Of a stretch of 64,000 nt of DNA, positions 32,460-41,003 are shown piece by piece; the first letter of the stretch is position 1, and every line of letters starts with the position of its first letter. Made by a program: the position numbers and the translations under genes. The notes beneath the pieces are model-generated. The model was not told the DNA's origin and made no database searches. It saw only the letters and a list, made by a program, of their open reading frames with translations. The stretch covers positions 26,280 to 90,279 of the forward strand of contig JAZQFJ010000063.1 in assembly GCA_045539475.1 (NCBI GenBank). Direction: 5' to 3'. This DNA is from SIG480 sp045539475 (GTDB lineage Bacteria > Bacillota > Clostridia > Oscillospirales > JAAYXM01).

Positions 32460-33121
32460 TATTCAACATCCTGTTTAGCATTTTCGCCTTTGATGGTATC
32501 AAGCTCTTTTTGCATACGCTCAAGCTGTATGCGCAGCGCGCAAAGCTCCTGAGCGATAGGGTCGGGGATGTGAATCTGGTCAAGGTCGTTGCAACGCGGT
32601 TTTACACCGTTGCGGCGTGCAACGCGCGCGGGAACACCGACTGCCGTGGAATCGGGCGGAACAGTATCGAGGACAACGGCATTTGCAGCGATTTTAGAGT
32701 TGTCGCCGACGGTGAACGGACCGAGAACCTTTGCACCTGCACCGACCATAACGTTGTTTCCAAGCGTCGGATGGCGTTTCCCGATATCTTTACCTGTGCC
32801 GCCGAGCGTTGCTCCCTGATAAATCGTGCAGTTTGCACCGATTTCAGTTGTTTCGCCGATAACTACGCCGGTGCCGTGGTCGATAAAGAAGCCGGGGCCG
32901 ATTTTTGCGGCAGGGTGAATTTCAACACCGGTAAAAAACTTGTTAAGCTGTGATGTAAGGCGCGCTAAAAAGAAAAGCCTGTGTCTGTAGTAAAAATGCG
33001 CAACGCGGTGATGGCATATTGCGTGAAAGCCGGAATAGAGGAGAAAAACCTCAAGGTTATTCCGTGCCGCCGGGTCGCGCTCACGCGCGGCGCGAAGATC
33101 TGCTTTTAAATTGTCAAACAT
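32459..33121 (-). CDS. cysE: Serine O-acetyltransferase
   Basis: A 220-residue CysE/EpsC-type enzyme making O-acetylserine for cysteine synthesis. The left-handed beta-helix hexapeptide region spans residues ~65-160 with GPGFFIDHGTGVVIGETTEIG, GVTLGGTG-type ATLGGTGKDIGKRHPTLG and DNVMVGAGAKVLG-like segments. The C-terminal 40 residues form a charged helix. AGAGGAAG precedes the ATG. It sits between mnmA and the hydrolase gene, fitting a sulfur-metabolism grouping (cysteine supplies sulfur for tRNA thiolation). Confidence 0.94.
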   Translation of the reverse strand: MFDNLKADLRAARERDPAARNNLEVFLLYSGFHAICHHRVAHFYYRHRLFFLARLTSQLNKFFTGVEIHPAAKIGPGFFIDHGTGVVIGETTEIGANCTIYQGATLGGTGKDIGKRHPTLGNNVMVGAGAKVLGPFTVGDNSKIAANAVVLDTVPPDSTAVGVPARVARRNGVKPRCNDLDQIHIPDPIAQELCALRIQLERMQKELDTIKGENAKQDVE

Positions 33122-33136
33122 ATAAATTTCTTCCTC

Positions 33137-34150
33137 TCACTTTATAACGCCGCCACCGAGGACGCGCTCTCCGTCGTACAGGACGAGCGACTGCCCGGGG
33201 CAGACTCCGCGCTGTGGTGTTTCGAAAACTGCACGGATTTGCCCGCCGGATACTTCGACCTCACACGGGGCAGCTTTTGCGTTGTAGCGTATTTTTGCAG
33301 TGCAAGAAAACTTTTCGGGAATGGGAATATCGCTTACGAAGGTAACATCGTCTGCCGTTACTTCGCATTTGCTCTGTGAGCCTTCAAGACCGAGGATTAC
33401 CTCGTTTTTCTCTACATCAAGGCGGGAAACGAAAATGCGCTCGGAATATGCAATTCCAAGACCGCGGCGTTGTCCGACAGTGTAGCGTATAAGCCCCTTA
33501 TGCTCACCGAGATTTTCGCCCTTGGGTCCGCGGAAAATTCCATGGGGCTGTTTTCCGTATTTCGATTCAATATATGCAGCATAATCGCCGTCAGGTATAA
33601 AGCAGATGTCCTGGCTGTCGCTTTTTTCTGCCACCGAAAGCCCTATCTCTCCGGCAATTTTCCGCACTTCGGGCTTTGACAGCTCGCCGAGCGGGAAAAG
33701 GCTTTTTTTAAGCTGATGCTGGCGTAGCCGGTAAAGCGCGTAGGTCTGATCCTTTTCACCAAAGAGGGCGCGGGCGGGGAAGAGCTCGCCGTTTAAGGGA
33801 ACAAGACGTGAATAGTGTCCCGTGGCGATGAAATCCATACCCATTTCGTCGGCAAGGCGCAGCATTAGTCCGAACTTTATGTGATAATTGCACAGGACAC
33901 ACGGATTCGGTGTTCGTGCAGAGAGATATTCCGTTGTGAAATTTTTTATGACGTGCTCGGAAAATTCCTTTTCTGCGTTATATGAAATATGCGGGATACC
34001 GATGCGACGGCAAACATCGCGAGCATCTGCATCGTCGTTGCCGTGAAGAAGAAGCGTTATTCCGGTAACGTCATAATCCTTTGTGAGAAGATATGCCGCG
34101 ACGCTTGAATCCACGCCGCCGCTCATCCCTATCAAAACCTTTTTTCTCAT
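33137..34150 (-). CDS. mnmA: tRNA-specific 2-thiouridylase
   Basis: A 337-residue enzyme making s2U34 in Glu, Lys and Gln tRNAs. PP-loop GMSGGVDSSVAAYLL, catalytic Cys in PNPCVLCNYHIKFG and the second catalytic Cys in KSDSQDICFIPDGDY. It is slightly shorter than the usual 350-370 residues because of a compact C-terminal barrel. Spacing to the upstream M24 gene is 11 bases. tRNAs for Gln(TTG) and Lys(TTT), its substrates, are encoded in the window. Confidence 0.95.
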   Translation of the reverse strand: MRKKVLIGMSGGVDSSVAAYLLTKDYDVTGITLLLHGNDDADARDVCRRIGIPHISYNAEKEFSEHVIKNFTTEYLSARTPNPCVLCNYHIKFGLMLRLADEMGMDFIATGHYSRLVPLNGELFPARALFGEKDQTYALYRLRQHQLKKSLFPLGELSKPEVRKIAGEIGLSVAEKSDSQDICFIPDGDYAAYIESKYGKQPHGIFRGPKGENLGEHKGLIRYTVGQRRGLGIAYSERIFVSRLDVEKNEVILGLEGSQSKCEVTADDVTFVSDIPIPEKFSCTAKIRYNAKAAPCEVEVSGGQIRAVFETPQRGVCPGQSLVLYDGERVLGGGVIK

Positions 34151-34161
34151 AAGATAAATCC

Positions 34162-35226
34162 TTAAAGCTTTATGTTTATGCGGTGAGGAGCTTTCGTGAG
34201 AACTTCGGCGCCATCTGCGGTAACGAGAACGGTGTCCTCTATTCTCACTCCGCCGAGATTTTCGATATAGAGCCCCGGTTCTATCGTAATTACCATATTT
34301 TTCTGAAGAATCGTGTCTGAGCGGCGGGAAACCGTGGGCGCTTCATGAATGGCAAGTCCAACGCCGTGACCGAGAGAATGCATAACATATTTTTCCATAC
34401 CGCGGTCGGCAAACAGCGATCGCTGGTATTCATCAAGCTCGGATGCACGCATTCCGGGGTTAACCCGTTGAATACATTTTTGCTGAACGTCAAAAACAAG
34501 CTCCCAAAGCTCTGTTAGCTCACGAGCGGGCGTTCCCACAATGAGCGTGCGGGTGATATCCGAGCAATAGCCGTTGATTGTTGCGCCGAAGTCAAGCGTG
34601 AAAAGGCTGTTATCGGCAATTTCCTTGTTCATTGGCTCTGCGTGAGGGAGAGCAGAGTGAAGTCCTGATGCTGCAATGGTGGAAAATGCCGCCTTTTCAC
34701 TTCCACGTTTTGCCATTTCATATTCAAGAAGAGCTGCTGCCTGCCTTTCCGTCATGCCACGAGTTATCTGCGGGATGAGAGAGGTGAGCGCTTCGTCAGA
34801 ACAGTTTACGGCACGGCGGATTGCAGTGATTTCACCGTCGTCCTTGACGGCGCGGATTTCTTCGCCGAAATCAGGACAAGGGACAAATTCTGCGTTTTCT
34901 GTCCGTGATTTTATATTGCGGAGCATAAAATCGGTTATGGTGTGTGTTTCATAGCCAACCCGCGCGCCACAGGGGATAAGTTCTGCGATATGCTCGTGCA
35001 TGCTGCGGGAGATTATAACGTGAGAAAATCCGGGTGCTTGCTCTCTTATCTGGATGTCGTAGCGCCCGTCCGTGAGGGCGAAGCAGGCATCCTTCAGTAT
35101 CACGAGCGCACAGTTGCTCCCTGTAAATCCTGAAAAATAGCGATAGTTTTCGTATGATGTTATGATATAAGCAGAAAGCTTCTCCTCTGTCATTTTTTCA
35201 CGGAGACGTTTTATACGTTCATTCAT
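34162..35226 (-). CDS. Xaa-Pro peptidase family protein (M24)
   Basis: A 354-residue M24B metallopeptidase with an N-terminal creatinase-like domain (residues ~1-125) and a pita-bread catalytic domain. Metal ligands are visible in TLDFGATINGYCSDITRTL (two Asp), HSLGHGVGLAIHE (His) and ITIEPGLYIENLGGVRIEDTV (two Glu). It removes N-terminal residues preceding proline. The start codon overlaps the upstream stop (TAATG), so it is coupled to the glycosidase gene. Confidence 0.93.
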   Translation of the reverse strand: MNERIKRLREKMTEEKLSAYIITSYENYRYFSGFTGSNCALVILKDACFALTDGRYDIQIREQAPGFSHVIISRSMHEHIAELIPCGARVGYETHTITDFMLRNIKSRTENAEFVPCPDFGEEIRAVKDDGEITAIRRAVNCSDEALTSLIPQITRGMTERQAAALLEYEMAKRGSEKAAFSTIAASGLHSALPHAEPMNKEIADNSLFTLDFGATINGYCSDITRTLIVGTPARELTELWELVFDVQQKCIQRVNPGMRASELDEYQRSLFADRGMEKYVMHSLGHGVGLAIHEAPTVSRRSDTILQKNMVITIEPGLYIENLGGVRIEDTVLVTADGAEVLTKAPHRINIKL

Positions 35227-37736
35227 TATCTGACCTCAAATTTCCATTCGCGCACAAACAGGTTTCCTGCTCCGTCACGTGCGCGGACAACGATTGTATG
35301 ATATCCGGGCTTTAATGCGTTTTTAACGGTGTAAGAAATTTTTCCTGTAACGGAGTCATACTCGCGGTCGGTGCAGTTCCAGCCGTTGACGTGAAGCTCT
35401 ACGCTTGCAGGAACAATGCCGGATGCATCATCGGCAAGGATAACGCCGATTGACGGATTTTTTGCGTAAATCAGAAGATCTTCCGACGGCCATGCCTTTG
35501 TGACGGATGGAGCGGTTGTGTCTTCGTCGGTTTCGGAATAAATTGCACGTAAGGTGTCAAAATACAAACAGCCGTGAGTCAGCTTTTCGGGGTTTGACAC
35601 AAGATGGACCGGCACCTTTACATATATCGGTGTGGCAATCCCTTCGGGGAGAGCCGCTTCCATATACCCCCAGCCGCTGTGCTCGATTCTGCCGTAGGAA
35701 ACCGTGTGCTGAGTTCCGTTTGCATCCTCGATTATAGAACGGAGTTCAATACCGCTTGCATCGCCGAGGACGCGCATCGAGAGCTTTTTGGGAGCAGTGG
35801 CAAGAATATATGCGGAGTTATCGGCAGATTCGGGGGAGACCATAACGTATGAGCCGACAGAACCCGTCGTGTTTAAAAAGTTATAGTAAAACTTGAGTGA
35901 GCGGGAATCATCGTGAACGAGATTTGCTTCAGTTTCAAGCTTGAAATTGGGATTTACCTTTGTGCCGATTGGCATCGGGATAAAGGTTGCAAGATCATCC
36001 TCAAAGCCGGTTATTGTTACCGGCGGTGTTTTTGGGATGATTTTCACTGTGGTGAAGCTTTCGCCATAGGAAACAGTGATTTCGCCCTCCGTTGCGGTTT
36101 CCGAGAGTGTCAGAACACCGGGCGTGTTGAACACGCCGAGGCTTTCCGGTGCAGACCACGAGAAAAGCTCGGGAGAAGATAAGACGTTTTCGCCGTTCAA
36201 AGATGCAGAAACCTTAATTTCTACTGTTTCGCCTGCGTTTGCTTCGATTTCAGACTCCTCCGCCGTTATGGCATCTACATAGTCGGTAACCTTTACCGAG
36301 GATGAACCTTCTGCGGTAGCAGATGTTGCGGTAACGGTGAATTCACCAGGCTCATAAGCCGTAAAGTCGCCTGTCTCCGAGATTTCGTTGATGTCTGAGT
36401 CTGTTGTCCAGAAAAGCTCTGACGGGACATCGTGGGGTTTATAGCTTTCGTCATACGCGCCTGTTACCGAGAGGTTGTATTTGCCGCCGAGAAGGACGGT
36501 CTGTTTTTTCGGCGATACAACAAGCTGCGAGGGCGAATACTGTTTGGGGGTAATGTTCATAAGGACAAGCGCGTTTGCAACCTGACGGGCGGAAGAGCCG
36601 GAAAGGTTGTTCACAACGCCCGCTTCCATATCTCCCGGATTGCGGAGAACGAAGGTAGTGCTGCCGCCGCCATCAAGGTTGAGCGCGTCAACACAGCCGA
36701 GTGCGCGCATAGCCTTTGCTGCGGACTCATATGACATGCCTGCCGCGCCGCCGGCGCCCCTTCCGTCAAACGTTGCCATAACAACAGTACCGTCTGCTCT
36801 GATACCGATTGAAGTACGCGGCTGGTTGGATTTATCCGAGGTGCTGTAAACCTCTCCGTCTTTAAGAAGAAGCTCGATTCCGCCGACAGCGAACTTTACA
36901 TTTGACCAGAACTCGTTAAAGCGGAAGCTCATTTCGTGGGTTTCTCCGATACCAAGCTGTTTGAGCGTTGTTATTGCCTTCTCACCCTGCGCAGAAAGAA
37001 CGATATATCCGTCACCGAGCGTTGTGTTGCCTACGGCATCGTTAATTTCCTCAACGGTAAAGTTTAATGTATCTCCATGGCGAACTTCGCCGGAGTTTAC
37101 GCGGCAACGTACCTCATAAGTTTCCGTTCCGGTTTTTGTTCCGCGGGCATATTCTTCGGTGTAGAGCATAAGTGAATCTGCACCTTTTGCGTGTGCCATA
37201 TTAATTCCCGAAACATCGGCAAGGACTCCGTTTATGCGGAAGATTTTATCCAAAATTGTGCCGTGGCGGACGATAAAGGGCTCGTTGTCATAGGTGAGCC
37301 CGAAAGCCGCGTAATACTGCGGCGGGGTGGAGAGAATGATTCCGTCCTCGATGAATACCCCGTGCGGCACGCCGACGCCAAAGGTGAAGAAGTCACCGTT
37401 TATTGCGGCAACGGCAACGTCGCCGTTTATATCGCTCATATTATTAGCAATGGTTTTTACCGTCTGTGTACTCCAGACGTACCCCTGGCTTTTGCCGGCG
37501 CGGAGCGCGGTATATGAGCTTTTGGGGTTAAACTCCACTGCGTTTATATTCTGGTTTCCGGCAGTATCGTATGCACGGAGTCCAATATGACGGACATCCG
37601 GCGCAACCGTGGTTATTTCATATCCGGAAACACTAAATTCCTTTTGCATATCGTTATATGAAAATGCAAAAGCTTGCGGCAAAAGGGAAAGCGTTATTGC
37701 CGCCGCTGTAAGCATTGAAAAAATGCGTTTTCTCAT
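35226..37736 (-). CDS. Secreted phosphodiester glycosidase (NAGPA domain) with Ig-like domains
   Basis: An 836-residue exported protein. The signal peptide is MRKRIFSMLTAAAITLSLLPQAFA. Residues ~80-400 match the NAGPA-type phosphodiester glycosidase domain (AAINGDFFTFGVGVPHGVFIEDG; ALNLDGGGSTTFVLRNPG). Residues ~410-600 contain bacterial Ig-like/BIG2-type repeats, followed by a carbohydrate-binding-like segment and a final beta domain (DDASGIVPASVELHVNG). The start ATG 37736 follows GGAGGATAA; an upstream extension is open but lacks a ribosome site. It probably cleaves glycosyl phosphodiesters in wall polymers; substrate inferred. Confidence 0.9.
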   Translation of the reverse strand: MRKRIFSMLTAAAITLSLLPQAFAFSYNDMQKEFSVSGYEITTVAPDVRHIGLRAYDTAGNQNINAVEFNPKSSYTALRAGKSQGYVWSTQTVKTIANNMSDINGDVAVAAINGDFFTFGVGVPHGVFIEDGIILSTPPQYYAAFGLTYDNEPFIVRHGTILDKIFRINGVLADVSGINMAHAKGADSLMLYTEEYARGTKTGTETYEVRCRVNSGEVRHGDTLNFTVEEINDAVGNTTLGDGYIVLSAQGEKAITTLKQLGIGETHEMSFRFNEFWSNVKFAVGGIELLLKDGEVYSTSDKSNQPRTSIGIRADGTVVMATFDGRGAGGAAGMSYESAAKAMRALGCVDALNLDGGGSTTFVLRNPGDMEAGVVNNLSGSSARQVANALVLMNITPKQYSPSQLVVSPKKQTVLLGGKYNLSVTGAYDESYKPHDVPSELFWTTDSDINEISETGDFTAYEPGEFTVTATSATAEGSSSVKVTDYVDAITAEESEIEANAGETVEIKVSASLNGENVLSSPELFSWSAPESLGVFNTPGVLTLSETATEGEITVSYGESFTTVKIIPKTPPVTITGFEDDLATFIPMPIGTKVNPNFKLETEANLVHDDSRSLKFYYNFLNTTGSVGSYVMVSPESADNSAYILATAPKKLSMRVLGDASGIELRSIIEDANGTQHTVSYGRIEHSGWGYMEAALPEGIATPIYVKVPVHLVSNPEKLTHGCLYFDTLRAIYSETDEDTTAPSVTKAWPSEDLLIYAKNPSIGVILADDASGIVPASVELHVNGWNCTDREYDSVTGKISYTVKNALKPGYHTIVVRARDGAGNLFVREWKFEVR

Positions 37737-37780
37737 AACTTTATCCTCCGTAGGCAAAACTTTGCCTGAATTTACAATAA

Positions 37781-40525
37781 TTATTCGTTTGCACCGCAGC
37801 ATTTTTTGTATTTCTTGCCGCTTCCGCACGGGCACGGATCATTTCTGCCGATTTTTTCAACTTTGCGCGGTGTTTTTCTGACCTCTGTTCCGTCGCCGCC
37901 GTGCTCGCCTGTGATTTTTGCAACTGCCGAACGCTCCGGTGCATTTTCACCGCGGACTCGGGCAGTAAACATCATCCTGACGGTGTTTTCGCGGATGGTG
38001 TTTATCATTTCCTCGAACATCTCAAAGCCTTCGCTCTTGTATGCAAGCACAGGATCGTGCTGTGCATATGCACGCAGACCTATTCCGCGGCGAAGCTCGC
38101 TCATTGCGTCGATATGCTCCATCCAGTTTTCGTCAACATTGCGCAGAAGGATAACCCTTTCAAGCTCGCGCATAACCTCAGAGCCAATTTCAGCTTCACG
38201 CTCGGAGTATACGCGCATTGCAATTTCCGAAAGATCGCTCTTTAAATCCTCGCTGTTATAGTCAACCCGGTCAAGATCGTCACGCGTGAGGCGGAGGTCA
38301 CTTTCTTTAAGAAAAATACCGAGATATTTTGAGCGCACGGCCTCGATGTGGTTTGTCTGGACAAGTGTTTCTCCTGCGAGAATTTCATTTACGCCGAGGT
38401 TTATTGATTCAACAATCATATTTTTGATTGATTCTGTGATATCGTTGCCGTCGAGGACAGATTTTCTCTGGTCGTAGATGACTGTTCGCTGTTTGTTTAT
38501 AACATCGTCATACTGCAGAACGTTTTTGCGTATAGCGAAGTTGCGTGATTCAACGCGCTTTTGCGCGGATTCAATCGCGTTGGACAGCATTTTCTGGTCA
38601 ATCGGAGTGTCCTCATCAATGCCGAGCGTGTTCATCATTCCCATTATGCGCTCGCTTCCGAAAAGACGCATGATATCGTCCTCAAGAGAGAGATAAAAGC
38701 GCGATGCGCCCTCATCACCCTGGCGTCCTGCACGGCCGCGGAGCTGGTTGTCGATACGGCGGGATTCGTGGCGCTCGGTACCGATTATAAACAGACCGCC
38801 GGCGGCTTTTACCTTTTCGGCTTCTGCATCTGTGAGCGCTTTGTGGCTTTCATAAAGCTCGCGGTACTGTGCTCTTGCCTCTAAAATCTCAGGATTGTCG
38901 GTCGGTGCGGTTCCGCCTGCGTCAACAATGAGGTCCTCTTCCATACCTTTTTTGCGGAGATCACTCTTTGCAAGAAAATCGGGGTTGCCGCCGAGCATAA
39001 TATCCGTACCGCGCCCCGCCATATTTGTCGCGATGGTAACGGCACCGAGACGTCCTGCCTGGGCAACGATTTCCGCTTCCTTGTCGTGGTGCTTTGCGTT
39101 GAGGACAACGTGGCGTATTCCGCTTTTTTTGAGAAGAGAGGAAACAAGCTCGCTCTTTTCAATGGAAACTGTACCGACAAGAACCGGCTGACCGCGCCCG
39201 GCACACTCGCGAATCTGTGCGATAACAGCACGGTATTTTCCCGCCTCTGTTTTGTAGACCACATCGGTCATATCGTTTCGTATCATCGGCTTATTTGTCG
39301 GGATTTCTATAACGTCAAGGCTGTATATCGCTTCAAACTCATCAGCTTCGGTAAGAGCTGTACCGGTCATACCGGAGAGCTTGTCATACATCCGGAAGTA
39401 GTTCTGGAAGGTGATGGTGGCAAGCGTTTTGCTCTCGTTCTGGATATCAACGCGCTCTTTTGCTTCAATAGCCTGATGGAGACCTTCGGAATAACGTCTT
39501 CCTATCATAAGGCGGCCTGTAAATTCGTCTACTATTATAATTTCGCCGTCGTGGACAACATAGTCAATATCGCACTGCATAACGCCGCGGGCGCGGATTG
39601 CCTGGTTGATATGGTGGAAAAGCTCTGCGTTTTCCGGATCCGAAAGGTTTTCAAGGTTAAAGGCTTCCTCTGCCTTTTTGATGCCGGAGGCGGTAAGCGT
39701 TGCGCTTCTTGCCTTTTCGTCAACGATATAATCGCCGTCGATATCGTCATTATCCTCTTTTTCATCGACAGAGGCAATAACTATTTTACGAAGCGATGCG
39801 GCAAACTTATCTGCCTGCTGATAAATATACGTAGGCTTCTCACCCTGACCGGAGATGATAAGCGGGGTGCGCGCTTCGTCGATAAGGATAGAGTCAACCT
39901 CGTCGACGATTGCAAACGCGTGCTCATCGCGGCCGACCATCTGATTTTTGTAAAGCGCCATATTATCACGAAGATAGTCAAAGCCAAATTCGTTGTTTGT
40001 TCCGTAGGTAATATCGGAAAAATGAGCTGCGCGGCGCTCCTCGTGCGTAAGACCGTGAACGATGATTCCAACGCTCATTCCGAGAAAACGGAAAACGCGC
40101 CCCATAAGCTCGCCTTGGTATTTTGCAAGATAGTCGTTAACCGTGACGATATGCACGCCGCGGCCGGTGAGAGCGTTGAGATATGCGGGGAAGATAGCAA
40201 CGAGCGTTTTACCTTCACCGGTTTTCATTTCGGCAATCCTGCCCTGATGAAGAACGATGCCGCCGATGAGCTGGACACGGAATGCGAAAAGACCGAGTAC
40301 GCGCTTCGCCGCTTCACGCACGGTTGCAAATGCCTCGGGGAGAAGCGAGTCAAGCTCTTCTCCGTTTTCAAGGCGGGATTTGAATTCTGCTGTTTTTGCG
40401 GAAAGCTCGCTGTCGGAGAGTGCGGAAAACTCATCCGCAAGAGCTTCCGTTTTATCGACGAGCGGGAGAAGCTTTTTTATCTCGCGCTCACTTTTTGTTC
40501 CGAAAAGCTTTGAAATAACACCCAT
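37781..40525 (-). CDS. secA: Protein translocase ATPase SecA
   Basis: A 914-residue SecA that drives export through SecYEG. Walker A AEMKTGEGKTLVA, DEAD-like VDEVDSILIDEARTPL, the preprotein cross-linking domain, the second nucleotide-binding fold (GRAGRQGDEGASRFYLSLEDD) and a C-terminal zinc-binding tail NDPCPCGSGKKYKKCCG are present. The length is usual. GAAAGGAAA precedes the ATG. It is the upstream-most gene of the minus block and probably has its own promoter at 40586-40614. Confidence 0.97.
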   Translation of the reverse strand: MGVISKLFGTKSEREIKKLLPLVDKTEALADEFSALSDSELSAKTAEFKSRLENGEELDSLLPEAFATVREAAKRVLGLFAFRVQLIGGIVLHQGRIAEMKTGEGKTLVAIFPAYLNALTGRGVHIVTVNDYLAKYQGELMGRVFRFLGMSVGIIVHGLTHEERRAAHFSDITYGTNNEFGFDYLRDNMALYKNQMVGRDEHAFAIVDEVDSILIDEARTPLIISGQGEKPTYIYQQADKFAASLRKIVIASVDEKEDNDDIDGDYIVDEKARSATLTASGIKKAEEAFNLENLSDPENAELFHHINQAIRARGVMQCDIDYVVHDGEIIIVDEFTGRLMIGRRYSEGLHQAIEAKERVDIQNESKTLATITFQNYFRMYDKLSGMTGTALTEADEFEAIYSLDVIEIPTNKPMIRNDMTDVVYKTEAGKYRAVIAQIRECAGRGQPVLVGTVSIEKSELVSSLLKKSGIRHVVLNAKHHDKEAEIVAQAGRLGAVTIATNMAGRGTDIMLGGNPDFLAKSDLRKKGMEEDLIVDAGGTAPTDNPEILEARAQYRELYESHKALTDAEAEKVKAAGGLFIIGTERHESRRIDNQLRGRAGRQGDEGASRFYLSLEDDIMRLFGSERIMGMMNTLGIDEDTPIDQKMLSNAIESAQKRVESRNFAIRKNVLQYDDVINKQRTVIYDQRKSVLDGNDITESIKNMIVESINLGVNEILAGETLVQTNHIEAVRSKYLGIFLKESDLRLTRDDLDRVDYNSEDLKSDLSEIAMRVYSEREAEIGSEVMRELERVILLRNVDENWMEHIDAMSELRRGIGLRAYAQHDPVLAYKSEGFEMFEEMINTIRENTVRMMFTARVRGENAPERSAVAKITGEHGGDGTEVRKTPRKVEKIGRNDPCPCGSGKKYKKCCGANE

Positions 40526-40585
40526 TTTATATACATTTCCTTTCGAGAAAAATATTTTTCCATTATAATTTCAGTATACTTAAAC

Positions 40586-40614
40586 AGTATATCATATTTT
40601 AATATGTTAGAAAA
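40586..40614 (-). promoter_or_regulatory. Probable secA promoter
   Basis: On the minus strand TTTTCT (40609-40614), a 17-base spacer and TATACT (40586-40591), about 60 bases before the secA ATG. The -35 is poor, so confidence is moderate. Confidence 0.45.
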
Positions 40615-40668
40615 GAGATTTTGGTTAAATTAATTTAAAATTTACATTAAAGCTGAAATAAAATCACC

Positions 40669-40696
40669 CAAAGGGGTTCTCATGCGAACCCCTTTG
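40669..40696. repeat. Palindromic repeat, copy 1
   Basis: Arms CAAAGGGGTTC (40669-40679) and GAACCCCTTTG (40686-40696) with loop TCATGC. A second copy with identical arms and loop TTCTGC lies at 61853-61880. Here the flanking genes (secA, ahcY) diverge, so it cannot be a terminator for either. Confidence 0.8.
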
Positions 40697-40904
40697 AAAC
40701 CCCACGTTTTTGCCGCTGCCCGCGCACCGGATAAATTAAGCGCTCATCACAGAGACTTCCGCTAATGGCAAAATTAAAATTTTGCACGCTCTGTCTTACC
40801 TGTGATTTCGCTGTAATTTATAACCGCTTGGCGCGAAAGGCGGCAGGTAATATCCCGATATTTTTCCTTTTGCAGTGTTTAAATCTGATAATTAAAGAAA
40901 GTTA
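40697..40904. other. Structured non-coding stretch upstream of ahcY
   Basis: No gene is visible. Nested inverted repeats: CACAG..CTGTG (outer, ~40748-40808), ACAGAG (40749-40754) with CTCTGT (40789-40794), and an inner perfect hairpin GCAAAATT-AA-AATTTTGC (40768-40785). It ends just before the ahcY promoter, so it is not part of that leader. It matches neither the SAM-I nor the SAH riboswitch consensus I know. Confidence 0.45.
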
Positions 40905-40933
40905 TTGCAAAAATGACTGAATTTGTGTAAAAT
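40905..40933 (+). promoter_or_regulatory. ahcY promoter
   Basis: TTGCAA at 40905-40910, a 17-base spacer and TAAAAT at 40928-40933. The predicted ~65-base leader includes the small hairpin CTCGCC-GAA-GGCGAG (40962-40976), of the same three-base-loop type as those at 4226-4505. Confidence 0.68.
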
Positions 40934-41003
40934 ATATCAAGGAGAAAAACGAATTATCATCCTCGCCGAAGGCGAGAATGACATAAATGTTTCGGAGGTA
41001 CTT

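Noticed and set aside
39086..40513. A 475-codon open frame on the plus strand opposite secA
   Set aside because: It is antisense to a complete, motif-rich secA and its translation shows no domain; it arises from codon bias in secA.
40697..41003. Possible SAM or SAH riboswitch before ahcY
   Set aside because: The conserved core sequences of those classes are not visible, and most of the structured stretch lies upstream of the predicted promoter.
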